Positions 38,855 to 52,559 are shown, counted from the stretch's first letter. The stretch is 64,000 bases of DNA from Lingula anatina (GCF_001039355.2 NW_019775658.1:779502-843501), one strand, 5' to 3'. Translations and numbers: made by a program. The notes: generated from the letters alone by a model not told the origin.

Positions 38855-41135
38855 ATTAAGTCTTCTGTCATGAAAATGTTTCATGCTATTTGTGTCTTGT
38901 GTGAGTGTCAAAACACAATGAAAAAGTATCTTATAAGTCAAAGATGTAGAAATGTTGTCGAGATTGGAAAAGAGAACGGGTTTCCTGCATCGACAGGATG
39001 AAAAAGAACGGCGTTTTTGTTTTATTGCATTATCATTCTTCACAAGAACAAAGGTAGATGGGAAAATGTTTTTTTTTTATATTTGACTAACACTTATGGG
39101 ACATCAAATGTTGTAATCTAAAAACCAGTGTTTTTTCATTGTCGAGTTTAAAACTCTTTGTTTTGCATGCAGTTTTCCAATACATACCTATTTACACGCC
39201 ACTGGATCAAGGCATCAAGTTCCAAACAGTTTTTTCACGTGAATACGAGAAATATTGATAAATGTTGCATTCATGTTATGTTCATCAAATAAAATTGTTT
39301 AGTTTATTAATTTATCAAACATACATTTAAAATTGCTTTATCCTAGGATGTTTAATGTATCATTGCACTGAGAACAACTAATAGGTTCTATGTTATCAAA
39401 AGGGTATAGAAATACGTATACAACTAGCATTGCAAGATGAGTGTAGACACGCACCAGAACTTACAGAACTAACATGTCAGCCTGTTCTCTTCCCATCTCA
39501 TTCCCTCCTGTCCAAGCATGTGCAATCAGATACATCACCGCCATGGTCTCGTGTTTTTAAAACATTTTAAAACAAAAATCGCGAGTATATCACACTTCCT
39601 GCCTGTTGCCCAGACATATCTAAAATATTGATTTGGTTTACATCGAATCATGGGGTTAACATGCAGTAAAATATTTCTTGCACGTTATCCCCATGCACCT
39701 TGGGACCGACTCGCACCATTAAGTGAATATGTATCAAGTTTCACAGTTAAGCTACAATGGACGGCGTCCTTTCTTCGTCCCGTGGTACGGTCCTGTTTGA
39801 GAGTAAAATAAATTAACATGCCGGCAACTGGCCGATCAATGAGCATTCATTTTGCAACTAAAGCGATGCTAGTTTCATGGTCGCATAACGGACACAGAAA
39901 GCACGCCGTCCAATATAATGGGGGTTTAACAGGCAGATGATGAATGACCATGATGGCATTCCTTCTTCAGATATGTTGTTGAGACGACGCTGGCGTCACT
40001 CGGATACTTACAGTACAAAGTTTACATAAAACAAATGCTCACGACCAAAGCTCATGGCGTCATGTTCCAAATATTTATTCACACCAAAATGATTTAAACA
40101 ATAATGATTTGCTTTTTTTATTGTTCAAACATTAAACTGTCATAACTGCACAGACAGATACACACACTGGACAATAGAAGTGTCACCCCTACTGAACCAA
40201 TACTTTGGGGGATATAAATAACTGTGGCATAATATGCTCCTGATATCATTTTATTAACATCAAATTTCACAAAAAGACCAACAATACAATTCCATGGTAC
40301 AGCGGTTTTATACTCATTAGTCACATTATAAGTAGACCAGGCATTATAACTTTGATTACTCTGATTCAGGGGGAGAAACTTCTATTCTCCAGTGTGGCTA
40401 TGGTTGTTTCACAAAAATGGCGTACAATGTACGTTTTTTGTGCTAATAACTATTCATATTGACAGCATTTTTATTAGCTAAGGCTAGACAAAAGTGACAA
40501 GTTGACTAATGAGCGTAATCGACGTTTATTTTAGGACATCAGATTTTTTCGCAATTCTTTATTTTACTGGAATATACATTGGATACTGGCTAAAGTGGGA
40601 TAAATTTACAATCAGCCCCAGGAAAGCCTTTTATATATGCTTTGTTTTTATTCTCTGAAATCGCCCATACTTCGGACTTGTATCATTCCCTTACCCAGAA
40701 GTATTAAGAAGAGGAGAAGAAGTAGAAGAAAACCCCGATCGACTATAAAATTTACCTTTGCTTATTTAACATCATGTGTCTGAGAAAGAAATAGAACATC
40801 CGTCTACGGAGAATCTCTACTATTTTACTAATTTGTCATTTTTTTTATTTAAAAACACCCACCATTGCTATACAGGCAAGATTGATCGGGCAACTGTGCG
40901 CGACAATGTTCTAGTATCAATCAATATGTAAGATACATCTTTAGTTATGAGTCTTTCATAAAGTGCAAAATAGTTGATGATCTATAAAATGAGGAGATAC
41001 CATTCTGCCTTTACTCATTAAACATTATCAATTATCATTGTCACAAACAAGATGAGGAAGCAAAATAATAATTATAAACAAAATAATAATGTCATCCAGG
41101 TCTTTGAAGCTCAGCATGTGTATATACTCCTGTAG
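38855..41135. other. Spacer between PAN-FReD genes B and C
   Basis: The 5' flank of B (38855 to about 39800) repeats much of the A flank. From about 39950 the sequence resembles the 3' flanks of A and B, with AT-rich low-complexity blocks near 41060-41090. Nothing else coding is seen. Confidence 0.5.
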
Positions 41136-42789
41136 TCAAGTACGTATTGGCTTGATTTTCATAGTCCCTTGTTTCAGCAAACAGCCAGTATCACAATTGT
41201 TGCCTGTGACCCCAACATATTTAAAGGTATATTTCTTGAAGGACCATTTGGGATCATCCGGGTGCATCCCTGTAAAAGAGGCTGCCGCACAACTGCCAAA
41301 CCACCATCCACCTCCGTACGAACTCGCACAATTCCTATTGCCTTTTTTGTCATTGTCTCTGTCATGCGTAGAAAACGGACAGCCATTATTGTCACCAATA
41401 CTATCTTGAGATACGTTACCAGCGAAGCTATTTGTATTCAGCTGCAGTCTGTAATTCTCACTTTCTTTGGACAAGTAGAAATTATCAAACTCAACCCAGT
41501 AGGAGTTGTTGTTATAAGAGTCAAACTCAAGTCTAAGTTTGTACGTCTTATTGTAGGTCATAAGATGGACAATCTCATTTCCAAGCCAGTGGTCACCAGA
41601 GATGTCTCCAAATCCATCTCGGTACTCTGCCCAAGTACGGTTAAATGACAGCTCAGGTCCAGTACGTCTGTAAATTACAGTCCAGCCATCTTCACACCAC
41701 ATAAAGCGAACTCTACCGGTATTGGTATCAGGGTCTCTGATCGCTGTCACACCTTGAAATTAATCGCAATAAATTTTGTTTTCAGCATCCGTTCAAAAAT
41801 AGAATTAATCCCATGATTTTTGAATAACTACTTTCATTTAGAATCCCTGATATTTGAAATACGACCCCGTTCAAATTAAATAACATATTTCTTTCGATTA
41901 TCATTTGTTTTTGATAGCAGCGAAATTGTCAAATCCGAATATAATGAACTACTTCTCCGTACAGAAACCAAATTATCTTCCTTCCGCCAAATGATTTCTC
42001 AGTTTTCCGTCACTATTAATACTTTTTTCATATGTAAGAAAACTAAATATATGTTTACCTTTGGAGTTAAAGGAATTGCCACTGCAGCCCGGAAATAGCT
42101 TTGGGGAGTGGTAGAATAATATACAATTAGTACACAGTAGATACTTTACTGATTTTAACTTGAAAGTTTCACGTTTATAACACATTAGGTTTACTTGGCC
42201 ATTCAGTTGGAAATATATGAACTTACACCAAATTTATATTGAGGAGGGTGAATGATTACATCAAACGTGTGCGACAATGGTAAGAGCAACAACAGAAAGT
42301 GGATACCTTGGCATAATACCGCTTTCCTGTATCAGAAACTGTTTCATTTAGGATATAATTCATATTCCCTCTGTAGATAACACATTCATTGCCCATTTTA
42401 GTTAAATCCGAGACGGAAAAGTACTGGCAGTTTCCATATCGATGACAGATAAGTGCACAATTGATGTTGCTTCTGACAGTGTAATGCTGTAGCTCGTTGT
42501 CAGGAGATTCAACAATGGAAGAAATCGAAACAAACCGTCCCAAGCTTTCCATCGACGTCGACTCGCAGATCATACGCGTAAGGAAATCTGAAAACAAGAA
42601 AACGAAGTTATGAATTCGAAAGAAACTAAAATCTGAAATCTTCAACATATGCAACCATTTGATGAAAATATCATGCCAACTGAGTAAAAAAATTAAACCC
42701 TATACATACAAGCTTTGTCAATTTCAATTTAAATGTATTAAATATTTACGTAGAGAGAACGAACGAAGCAATGTCTTCCAAAACGGCAT
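41136..42789 (-). CDS. PAN/apple-fibrinogen-domain lectin C
   Basis: Exons 42750-42789, 42307-42587, 42059-42098 and 41136-41752 give 325 residues. The signal exon encodes MPFWKTLLRSFSL. The PAN core is NINCALICHRYGNCQYF with NECVIYRG, and the micro-exon LFPGCSGNSFNSK. The FReD keeps DGWTVIYRR, THDRDND and GGWWFGSC. The loop reads MHPDDPKWSFKKYTFKY, so the two loop cysteines of A and B are both absent, while an extra cysteine appears in NNGCPFSTHD. The end is GNNCDTGCLLKQGTMKIKP. Its FReD is the closest match to those of F and G, which matters for the chimera question. Confidence 0.9.
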
Positions 42790-44503
42790 ATTAAGTCTTC
42801 TGTTATGGAAAAGTTTCATATGTGTGTCTTGTGCGCGTCAAAACCCAATAAAAAGAATTTTAGAGCCTTAGATCTACATGTAGAAATGTTGTGGTGACTG
42901 GGCTCGGTTTCCTGCATCGACAGGATAAAAGACAGCGTGTTTGCCAAGTTACATTATTTTTCATCCCAAGGACAAAGGGAGATGTGAAAATAGTTTTTTT
43001 TTTTTATTTGACTTACACTTATGAAACGTCATAAATTGTATTCTGCAGCCAATGCTTTTTCATTGTCGATTTTATCATTCTTTGTTTTATTTATAATTTC
43101 CCAATACATACTGTTGAAACGCAACTGGATCAGGGCATCTAGTCCCAAGCACTTATTCACATCAAAACGAAAAATATTGATAGATGAGGTGTTTACAGTA
43201 ACTTTAACAGCAAAAATTGCTTTGTTCATTTATCGAAAATTCCCGTTTAATTATTATATCCAAATGATACACAGTATAATGTAATTGTGTAGGCCTACTG
43301 AGAACAACCAATAGTGTGAGGTTATATATTATCTAAGGTATAAAAAGAAGATAATTAGCTCAACAAAACGATTTCTCTTCCCTTCTCTTTCTCTCCCGCA
43401 CATCCATGTGTAATCAGAGGTATCGCCTTCATTTACATTGCTTCATGTTTCATAAAAGGATGTATTTACAATGGAATAATAATGACAAATACAGATACGC
43501 TAGTATGTACCTATATATCACACGAAGTATCAGACGCGACTCCGCTCTTGCCTAGTACGCGATCTGATAGCGATGATTCTGAGCCGGGTTGGAAAGTAGT
43601 GCATCCCATTTCTAAATTTATTCTGGGGTATGATACTGTGAAATGCGTACTGACGCACACCTTGAAAACGGGTAGTGTGGAAAACGGGTGGTCCGATCTA
43701 CCGGTAAATTCGTGATCATTCGGTGCCGAGTCTGGTAGTTGGGAAGGCCTGCATGTTTGATCAGAGAATATTGCCTTCATTTTCATTGTTCCATGTTTCA
43801 TTACAAAATAATAATAAATTTTAATTTATAAATAGATACGCGAGTATATACCTGTAAATCACACTTCGTGCCTGCCACCCAGATATGTCTAAAACGCCGA
43901 TTTTTTCGGTGGTACATACTGAGTCATCAGGGTGACTTGCAGCCAAATGGACCTTTGACAGAACATCTTTAAACCGATGCGAACCTTTAAGCGAGTATCC
44001 ACTACTGGTTAAAATTTTGTTCCATCTTCAATCCTATGCTTTTGTTTACATATTAACGTATGACAGTTAAAGGCTGTTCTAAATAGTTCTTCAATTCCAT
44101 ATAACATATTTAACATGATTTAGGGTACAGAAAAGCCACAATATCAATGAAGATATCAACATTTTATAACATTTATTCATATCAAAAACATGCATCCCAT
44201 ACAAATCAACCAACTAGAAACTAACATAGACCTAACATACGTCAGTCTGTTCTCTCTCTCCTTTGTCTCTCTCCCGCCCAAACATATGAAATAAAAAACA
44301 TGCCTTCATTTTCATCGTCCCGGGTTGAATCGTGTATGTACATGTGGTTTTCTTAGTCAATTCTTTGACCATCGTCGTCTACAGTGTGCTGTCAATATAA
44401 GGTACAGTCAGAGTGTAATATAATGTCAAAAGAGGAAACGAAAGGTACTGGATTTTTCAAAGACTGGCTCTCTCTTTCTCCCTCTAGCTGGGATAATGTA
44501 TCA
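42790..44503. other. Spacer between PAN-FReD genes C and D, with a partial local duplication
   Basis: The 5' flank of C aligns to those of A and B up to about 43440. A stretch of about 350 bp (about 43419-43765) is then bounded by two similar copies of GCCTTCATTT...CATGTTTCAT (about 43428-43453 and 43772-43801), as if a tandem duplication or insertion interrupted the flank. A plus-strand frame of 77 codons inside it has no recognised domain. Confidence 0.45.
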
Positions 44504-46643
44504 TTACAGGTGCGTTGCCTTGATTTTCATTGTTCCTTGTTTTAGCAAGCAACCAATATCACAGTTAATGCTTGTTATCCCGACATATTTGAAGCATCTA
44601 TTTGAATTGGTGATGCATGCTGGATCATCTGGGTACCTTGCAGTTAACATAAAGTGGGCACAGCTGCCAAACCACCATCCACCTTGGAACAGACTAGCAC
44701 AGCTGTGGTTTATGCTGTCGTCATTGTCTCTATCGTGTGTGGAAAACGGGAGACCGTAATGGTATTCCATACTGTTCCCAGATACGTTCCCAACAAAGCT
44801 AGCGACACTTAGATATAATTTATAGTTGTCAGTTTCTGGGGACAAGTAAAAGTCATCGTACTCAACCCAGTAGGAGTTGTTGTTAAAGGAATCGAGTTCA
44901 AATCTGAGTTTGTATGTCTTATTGTAGGTCATAAGGTGGACAATCTCATTTCCAAGCCAGTGGTCACCGGAAATGTCTCCAAATCCATCTCGGTACTCTG
45001 CCCAAGTACGGTGAAATGACAGCTCAGGTCCAGTACGTCTGTAAATTACAGTCCAGCCATCTTCACACCACATAAAGCGAACTCTACCGGTGTTGGAATC
45101 AGGGTCTCTGATCGCTGTCAGACCTTAAAATAAAATACATCTATGAAACATGTATTGTACAAAATATGTACATGTATTGAAGCTCTACTGAGCCTTTTTT
45201 TATTTCCAAACCTGTACGTTTATAGGCTGGTTGGCATTCAGTGACCAGTTTGACTCGTGTATACCAGAATTCATAGTTCGATACAAGAACTTAACTGTAG
45301 TGTATAGTTATGGTCACATCAGTCAAATACTTGATCTTGTTTTCACACTAACAAAATCAATTTAAGCAAATAGAGGTCGTTTACTCAGACATACAAGTAT
45401 GTGCTAGGCACGTGCACACTCTACAGGGCCACAGATACCTTTTTTGCTGGGTAATTACATTTGTATCTCTGGCTAATTATTTGGACTTTCATGTACTGCC
45501 CAGCGAGAATCTGTGCACAGACCTGACGTCGATTACTCAACTGCTTTCTGGTAGCTGTCACTATGACAACAACATCATGTGTTTTAGACCGCTTAAATAG
45601 TACATTTGATTCATGCCATATTGTTTTTATTTACATATATGCCGTTTGCCCCCTTGCTTACCTTTTGGATAACCTAAGTTGCCACTACAGTCTTTAAACA
45701 CCTGTAAATTAAAGGTGAAAATATTGTTGAACTAAGCATGATACTTGATACGATGCTTTTAAATAAATCAATATTTCAAAACGTTCGATGCAAAGACTTA
45801 TAAGGTGTGCTCATTGGGCACGTAAGTAATATTTAAAATATAAACGTTCTGTTTAAATCTTTACATCCACGACACGAAAATTGCAGTAGATGTGGATACC
45901 TTAAAGTGTCAGTAAAATATTGTTTGCCTCTATTTGAAAAAAAGATAAATTGGTGATGGAAACAGCATGTAATACCTTGGTAAAATACTTCGTTCCTTTG
46001 TCAGAAATTGAGCTGTTTGCAAATGTATTCGTGCCTCCTCTGTAGATAGTGCATTCGATAAATCTGGTAGTAGTATCTCTGACGTGAAAGTATTGACAGT
46101 ATTCATACTGCAGGCAGAGCAATGCACACTTTCGGTTGCTTTCTACAGTAAACTGTTGAATCTGATTCTCAGGTGATACGATCGCAGACGATGTAGGCAT
46201 AAACTGTGTGAGGCTTTTTTCCAACGTTGATGTCCTGCTTACATTTATGAGGTTACCTTTTAAAACGGAGAACATTTTTACATTATATCTTAAGTGTTAA
46301 TACCAGTTTACAACTTGGCACACCGACGTGTACCACTTATTGAATTTGAAATTCGAATCTCACAAATCTGTTGTATTTAGTAGGATTTGGTATAAACAAG
46401 TCTATCAGTGAGTTTCACGATACAGAGTTTATTTAATCAGAGCGACAGAAGTGTTTGCAAGGTTGCAATCCAACTTATCATAACTAGATATTGGTGTTAC
46501 ATTTTCTTCTCGGGCAGCTCTATTCTACGAGAATAACATCTTATTAAAATGACGATATCAAATTATCACTTTAAAATACTGAAAAATAATTTTAAAAAAT
46601 TACCTAAAACGGCAGTAAAAAGAAACATGTTCCAATGTTCCAT
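44504..46643 (-). CDS. PAN/apple-fibrinogen-domain lectin D
   Basis: Exons 46604-46643, 45976-46256, 45662-45701 and 44504-45123 give 326 residues. The signal exon encodes MEHWNMFLFTAVL, the second signal type in the array. The PAN exon starts GNLINVSRTSTLEKSLTQF and has RKCALLCLQYEYCQYF and ECTIYRG. The micro-exon is VFKDCSGNLGYPK, and the FReD starts GLTAIRDP (V to L). Its pocket half is distinct: SCASLFQGGWWFGSCAHFML, then ACITNSNRCFKY and INCDIGCLLKQG. The first 204 nt of the FReD region are identical to gene E. The last exon begins at 45123, since the acceptor is at 45124-45125, although the first in-frame ATG is further in. Confidence 0.88.
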
Positions 46644-47936
46644 CAGCGCAGTAGAAATATGTCGCAAACCGAGCAAAGTGGTAAATGTAACGGCAGATCG
46701 TGTAGCATCGAAATGCTTACAAGCTAAAACTACCAAATCAATTTCGCATCAACCAGACACGTACACATTAAGCTCACAAACATGGGACTCATACAAAAAC
46801 TACTATTCATAAACGACGATAATTGACTTTCTTTCACCTACAGGACGATGTGTCGAATTCTAGTTGACCAACTGTAATGCCCTGATACCCGTGCGTCATT
46901 GTAGTTAATTCTTTGTATAATCCCCATTCAATATGCATGCAAAATAGATTGAACTTTGTTTCTAAACCCTAACAGGGCGGAAGCCACTGTTCAGTATCAT
47001 CTACGTATAGACAGAGATTGTGAAATTGAACACTTTTAAAAGTGCTTTCTGCTAATGGCTTCTACCTGTATTGTATAGTGCAACCAAATTCCAATTGTAG
47101 TAGATCGATCTACTATAGATCCACTAATGGAGAATGTGGTAGAGAGCTGTTGGAATGAAAAGTCTGTATACATAATGGATATTCGAAATGCATTCTAAAA
47201 AGTATGTGTGCGTAACTGAATATTTCGCTCATACATGTCAAAACTTTCCAGGTGCTCATGCCAAGTGGATAAATATCGAAAAGAATTCTAAGTGTATTTT
47301 AACGGCATTCAAGCAGCATTCGACAAAGTCTGTTTGCATTTGAGCAAGAACCGAAATATGTCGAAATACAGAATATCAATCACGAACCAAACCCATTGCT
47401 TTCTGACGTTAATCCGCCCTTCATATCCAACTTAAAGTCAACATCTTGTCAACGTTGAAGATTTAACATTGTCTCAGCGGATGAGATAACGTACTTTGCT
47501 CGCTGTCCTATTACCTCTTTTAACGGCAGTTTACCACAGTTGAAAAAAAAAGAGGAAGACGCTCCATGTATAATCATAACGATTACACAGTCAAATCTTG
47601 TCTACGAAATGGGCCAATGAAGAAGAATTCCCGTATAACATGTAATCTACGACAGATAGCACAAAGCCAGTGGTTCACGCCAGTGGCGAACGCTTGGCTT
47701 CAGACGCTGGCCTAAATGTAGAGCTGACATTGGAAACAGAACTCGATTGTCCACCTCAAGCGTTACTAATATCGCTTGACAATGAAATTAACCATATTTC
47801 TATCTCTCACCGGTCTCGGTATGAATAAATATAATATTTTAATTAATAATCTCTATCTTCCTACAGTTTTCGGTATGTTTAATAATATTATTTTAACTAA
47901 TAATCTTTATCTCTTTCCAACACTCGGTATGTGTAA
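46644..47936. other. Spacer between PAN-FReD genes D and E
   Basis: AT-rich flank without a recognised exon. Near 47800-47935 two short related units occur in tandem (TCGGTATG then AATA-rich sequence, ending TAATCT). A 47-nt block of similar composition precedes the E stop. No orphan signal exon like those further right was found here. Confidence 0.45.
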
Positions 47937-48757
47937 TTAAAAGCGCATGATTTTCATTTCTCCTTGTTTCAGCAAACATCCAGTGTCGCAGTTAGTGCCA
48001 GTAATCCCAACATACTTAAAGCATTGACCTGGGTAGAGGGAGCATGTTGGATTTTCTGGATGATTTGCAGTAAGAACGGAGAGGCCACAGGACTGAAACC
48101 ACCACCCGCCCTGGAAAACAAGTGCACAGTTGTTCCCACTATGGTCATTATCTCTGTCGTATGTGGTAAATGGCTGGCCATTATGGGGTGCCATACTATC
48201 TTTAAATACGTTTCCAGCAAAGCTAGTGGGATTAAAATGTAATGTATAGTTGTTGCCCTCTGGCGACAAATAAAAGCCATCGTGCTCAACCCAGTACGAG
48301 TTGTTGTTATAGGATTCAAGCTCAAGTCTCAGTTTGTAGGTCTTATTGTAGGTCATAAGGTGGACAATCTCATTTCCAAGCCAGTGGTCACCGGAAATGT
48401 CTCCAAATCCATCTCGGTACTCTGCCCAAGTACGGTGAAATGACAGCTCAGGTCCAGTACGTCTGTAAATTACAGTCCAGCCATCTTCACACCACATAAA
48501 GCGAACTCTACCGGTGTTGGAATCAGGGTCTCTGATCGCTGTCACACCTTGAAATAAGGCATCAAACAAAAGTATGTACATATACTTGTATAAAATTTCC
48601 TAGATATTTGTTCGAGTAACTCCTTTGATTTTTAGATGATACACCTTCCAAACCCTTGATTTTTCAAACCTCCATATAATGTGCAGTCCTTTTTAGGGCT
48701 GACATATCCAGCACAGGTAAGAAGTTGTAATCACAAACGCTCATTCATCCACACGGA

Positions 48758-48814
<57 letters not shown>

Positions 48815-49952
48815 CGCCTAATCTTTGTAATTGCGATGAACTTAAATTAAATGCCGCTGAATTTCAGACTCAACAAGAACGCATGTACGGGAATTGGAAA
48901 ACGTATCAAAACATATCAATTAAAAATTGAGCATTTAGGTACCTGATTCAGTTTGATCATAAAATTTATCAATAGTAAGATTTCTCAATAGTAAATTATT
49001 CAAACTTATGTACATTATGCATAAATATATCACTATCATGTAGGCAGTATTGGTGCTTTGTATTATTATTATCATTATTATTATTTTTATTAAAATAATG
49101 CAATTTATAAGAATAACCATGAACGGATATTTTACTGTGACATATATGCCAGGCATAACTTTTTTGAAAAACTAATCTATAGTCTCAACCACATGCTGTG
49201 TTAATATTTTATTCGTGTAGACCGTGCCTAACACTTACCTTTCGGATTACCTGAACTTTCACTGCAGTCTTCAAATACCTATAAAAGTCAGAGGAGAAAG
49301 GAAATATCACAATTACCATGGTATCAAAGTTAAATAGGCGTCCGAAAAATAGAAGTTAAGAAACATTAACTCCTGACTATTCTCAAAGGCTTCGTATTAT
49401 ATACATCTGGATATTCAGCGTGTATTCAGTTATGTATTTTAAGTATATCTGAAATGTTTTATTACGGTTTAAAATGATCAAAACAAAATCATTAAATACC
49501 TTGGCATAATACTTCAATCCTGTGTCAGAAATTGAGCTGTTTGCAAACACATTCATTTCTCCTCTGTAAGTAACACATTCGATAAATCTGGTAGACGTAT
49601 CTCTAACGTGAAAGTATTGGCAGTATTCATAAAGGAGACAGAGTAACGCACATCTCACGTTGCTTTCTACAGTAAACTGCTGAATCGGGTTCTCAGGGGA
49701 TACAATCCCAGTTGTTATAGACACAAATTGCGTTAAACTTTCTTGCAACACCCATTGTCTGCTTACATTTGCGAGGCTACCTGTAAAAGAAATGATGTTT
49801 ACAATTTACTTGCCTTTATCAACACTTGCATCAGTTAACCATCTGAAACAAAATATAATTTTCAGCCAACATCAAGTAACTACTTTCATATAGTAAAAAA
49901 GAAAATAATTACCTAAAGCGACAGAAAAGAGGAATGTCTTCCAATGTTCCAT
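47937..49952 (-). CDS. PAN/apple-fibrinogen-domain lectin E
   Basis: Exons 49913-49952, 49500-49780, 49239-49278 and 47937-48547 give 323 residues, the shortest FReD of the array. The signal exon encodes MEHWKTFLFSVAL. The PAN exon has VRCALLCLLYEYCQYFHVRD and ECVTYRG, and the micro-exon VFEDCSESSGNPK. The FReD has DGWTVIYRR, TYDRDND (instead of THDRDND), NNCALVFQGGWWFQSC, a loop with TCSLYPGQCFKY, TNCDTGCLLKQG and MKIMRF at the end. Its PAN exon, micro-exon and introns are the closest relatives of those in F and G, while its FReD pocket half is not. A (TA)n microsatellite interrupts intron 3 at about 48761-48813. Confidence 0.9.
48761..48813. repeat. (TA)n microsatellite
   Basis: An uninterrupted TA run within intron 3 of gene E. 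The same intron in F and G lacks it. Confidence 0.9.
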
Positions 49953-51092
49953 TTGCGTAGTAAAAATATGTCTTCTAAGTCAAAATCTGTCGATGAGCAA
50001 CATCGAAACCATTACCTACAGTTCCCACCACCAAAATACTCACACGGAGCTCACAAACCCGGGACTGATATCAAATCTACTTATCTTAAATGATGGTGAC
50101 AAGCTTTTTTTGATCTACAGGACGAAGGCAGATAAATGTAATGCTGCTAATGCAGTTGAAGCCCGTACATCAACAAAGAGGAAGCTTGCATGTATTATAC
50201 TAATTCGATATCAAATTTTCGACATCTAACCTACGCATAAAAAATTAAATGAACATTGTATTTAAATTCTAAAACTTAGTAGGCTAATAGTCAATATTCT
50301 TTGTTAACAGACGGAAAGTGCTCGCTTCCATAACTCGAAAAGTTGCAGTTGTGTGTACTTTTCATAAAAAAGCCCATGCACATACAACACTAATCCATCT
50401 TCAATATGTTTAATTGGTTGCTTTACATTTCCCCATAATTGCTTCCCTATAGGATCTTTACCTCCAACGATAAGTAATTATAAATGACGTTATCCAATCG
50501 CCTCTATTGACAAAAAGGTTTAGATAGGAAACACAATAAGGAAACACGGGACACTTTGGCTATGTGCTATCCTACTTAATGAAGTAAAATTAACTATTTC
50601 TCTGCAAACTCTCGTACATCCACCAACTCTCTCGCTCACATGCTGGAGGAAAATCTCAGGCACGCACAGGCGTTGACATACAACTGACACACACAGACAC
50701 ACAAACACACACCCCTACAGAGACACACACTGTATACCAACGATGCCTTTGAATAGTACATTTTTAATGTTTATTTTCATATACACATTCTACAAACAGG
50801 CAATTGACTCAGAAACAATATATATAATGAAACTTTGCATATATATTACATGTAGGTTATGCGTACATGATACAAAATACAGCTAAAAGCAACATAAGAA
50901 TTACACGTACACATCGATATTAGCCGAGTTGATGACAACCATAAGACCTAAATACCAAGTATATTAACACCAGAATTGTTTATGCATACACAAGGATTTT
51001 CAAGGTCACAATCAAATTGCTTGTTCTTTGACAGGTTAACTTGCGAATTCGCAAGTAAAGGTTTCAAAGTGTTTTTACTCTACTGAACCTTT
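49953..51092. other. 5' flank of gene E
   Basis: Paralogous to the flanks of F (54550-55440) and G (59793-60690), sharing for example CTCGCTCACATGCTGGAGG. Probable regulatory sequence for E-type genes. No coding exon seen. Confidence 0.5.
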
Positions 51093-51540
51093 CGGTAATA
51101 CCGTATATTATACAGTATTCGCAGTATTGATACCGGATACTGAGTAACCTACATCTCACGTTGCTGTCTACAGTATACTGTTGTCAAATCTCATTCTCAG
51201 GAAATGCGGTTCCAGACGTACAAACTAGGTAAAACTTGCCTGCAACGCCGATCCAGGCTGCTTGTAATCAAATGGCGTGTACAGTGTTAAAAGTTTCTTT
51301 TAATTATAGATCAAGTGTTAATGCTAAATAACATTCATTTCATGTTGTTTTTATTAAAACCCCAGAAAAAAATTTTCCACAATTTTTCACAAATTCGAAT
51401 TTGGTTTCTTTTTGCTATCTTGATCTCGTTGACATTGTTTGCAAAGGTACTTTTCAAGACAACGTGAAATTATCGCTTTCAAATAGAAAGAGATATTTAC
51501 GTAAAACTACAGAGAAAAGGAACTTTGTCGAAAATCCCAT
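51093..51540 (-). pseudogene. Orphan signal exon plus decayed PAN exon (module 1)
   Basis: The exon at 51501-51540 encodes MGFSTKFLFSVVL and then a GT donor, again 40 nt and phase 1 as in the intact genes. About 230 nt downstream on the minus strand, 51093-51273 is clearly a PAN exon relic (PENEI, QQYTVDSNVRC). It has an in-frame TGA, a lost cysteine (RLLS for ALLC) and no proper 3' end. No micro-exon or FReD follows before gene E. The signal exon could still be spliced to the PAN exon of E as an alternative first exon, because phases match. Confidence 0.7.
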
Positions 51541-52559
51541 ACTCATTTCCAACTAAAGTCTTTCAACCCATAAACCTTGTAAAATGGAGAATTTGAAATG
51601 ACGCCACATATTGCACTGAAATACTTGACAACAACAGAAAAGGATATACAATAAACAAATACCCGTCTGTCCTCGGGGTGGAAGTTTTCCAATTGTCCTA
51701 TTCAACATAAATCCTTGACGGCTACAAAATACTCGCAAACATCGTTTACTTATGTTGCATAAATTAAAGCCCTTACAAAGAATGGGTATGTCAATATTTT
51801 TTCCTTTCGGAAAGAAACCTTTATTTCACTCACATTAAATAGTGTCCTTTTGCTTATGAATAAATCATAGTGTGGCCTGCCTTATGATCGATTAAGTAAC
51901 TATGTTATTGTATACGAAGGCTATCATCAATATCTATATTGGTTGTTTCTTCCGAAGTGTTTCTTCCGAAAACCTTTTTAATAAATTGTAAATAAGCGTT
52001 CATAAAATGTTTCCTTAATGTTTCTAGTTACTCGAAATTTATAAACCAGTGCGTAGCTTGTCACTCTAATGTCTACAAATTATCAAAACCCTTTTCATTT
52101 TTATGCATTAATATATGGTGAAAATATTCCTTTCCAACCATTAACCGTGGCATGTTATATATATTGTGGAAAAGAAATGATGGAGACAAAGAAGTCATCA
52201 AACTGCCGTATAATAACAAAGCAGTTAACTTAGCAATGAGTCGAGATCCACCAAAACATCGGCATTACATGACGTCATACGAGGCTAGAGAATGTGACAG
52301 ATTCTTTTATATTTGCGATAAGATTAACTCAGTGCGTCGGAAATTTCGTCTTCGGAAGCAATACAAAAGTAACATGCAAAACAGGGTGTATTAGCACTGT
52401 TGACCGATAGAGTGTAATTCGACAGAACTAAAGAGAAAACAACCAGGAAAAAATCATGGTGTGACCCGTCTCGCCTGTCCTAATAGTAATAACAATAATG
52501 ATATCAATTTCAACCAGCTCTCCCTCTTTGAAGCTCAGCGTCTGTATATACTCCTGTAG
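51541..52559. other. Conserved 5' flank of module 1 and 3' flank of gene F
   Basis: About 900 bp here (to about 52460) repeat almost word for word at 56492-57430, and less closely at 60789-61740. The frames it contains are shifted or broken between copies, so I treat it as non-coding repeated flank. Confidence 0.6.

Noticed and set aside
43482-43715. 77-codon plus-strand frame in the gene C flank
   Set aside because: No domain, absent from the A and B flanks, and no splice partner.
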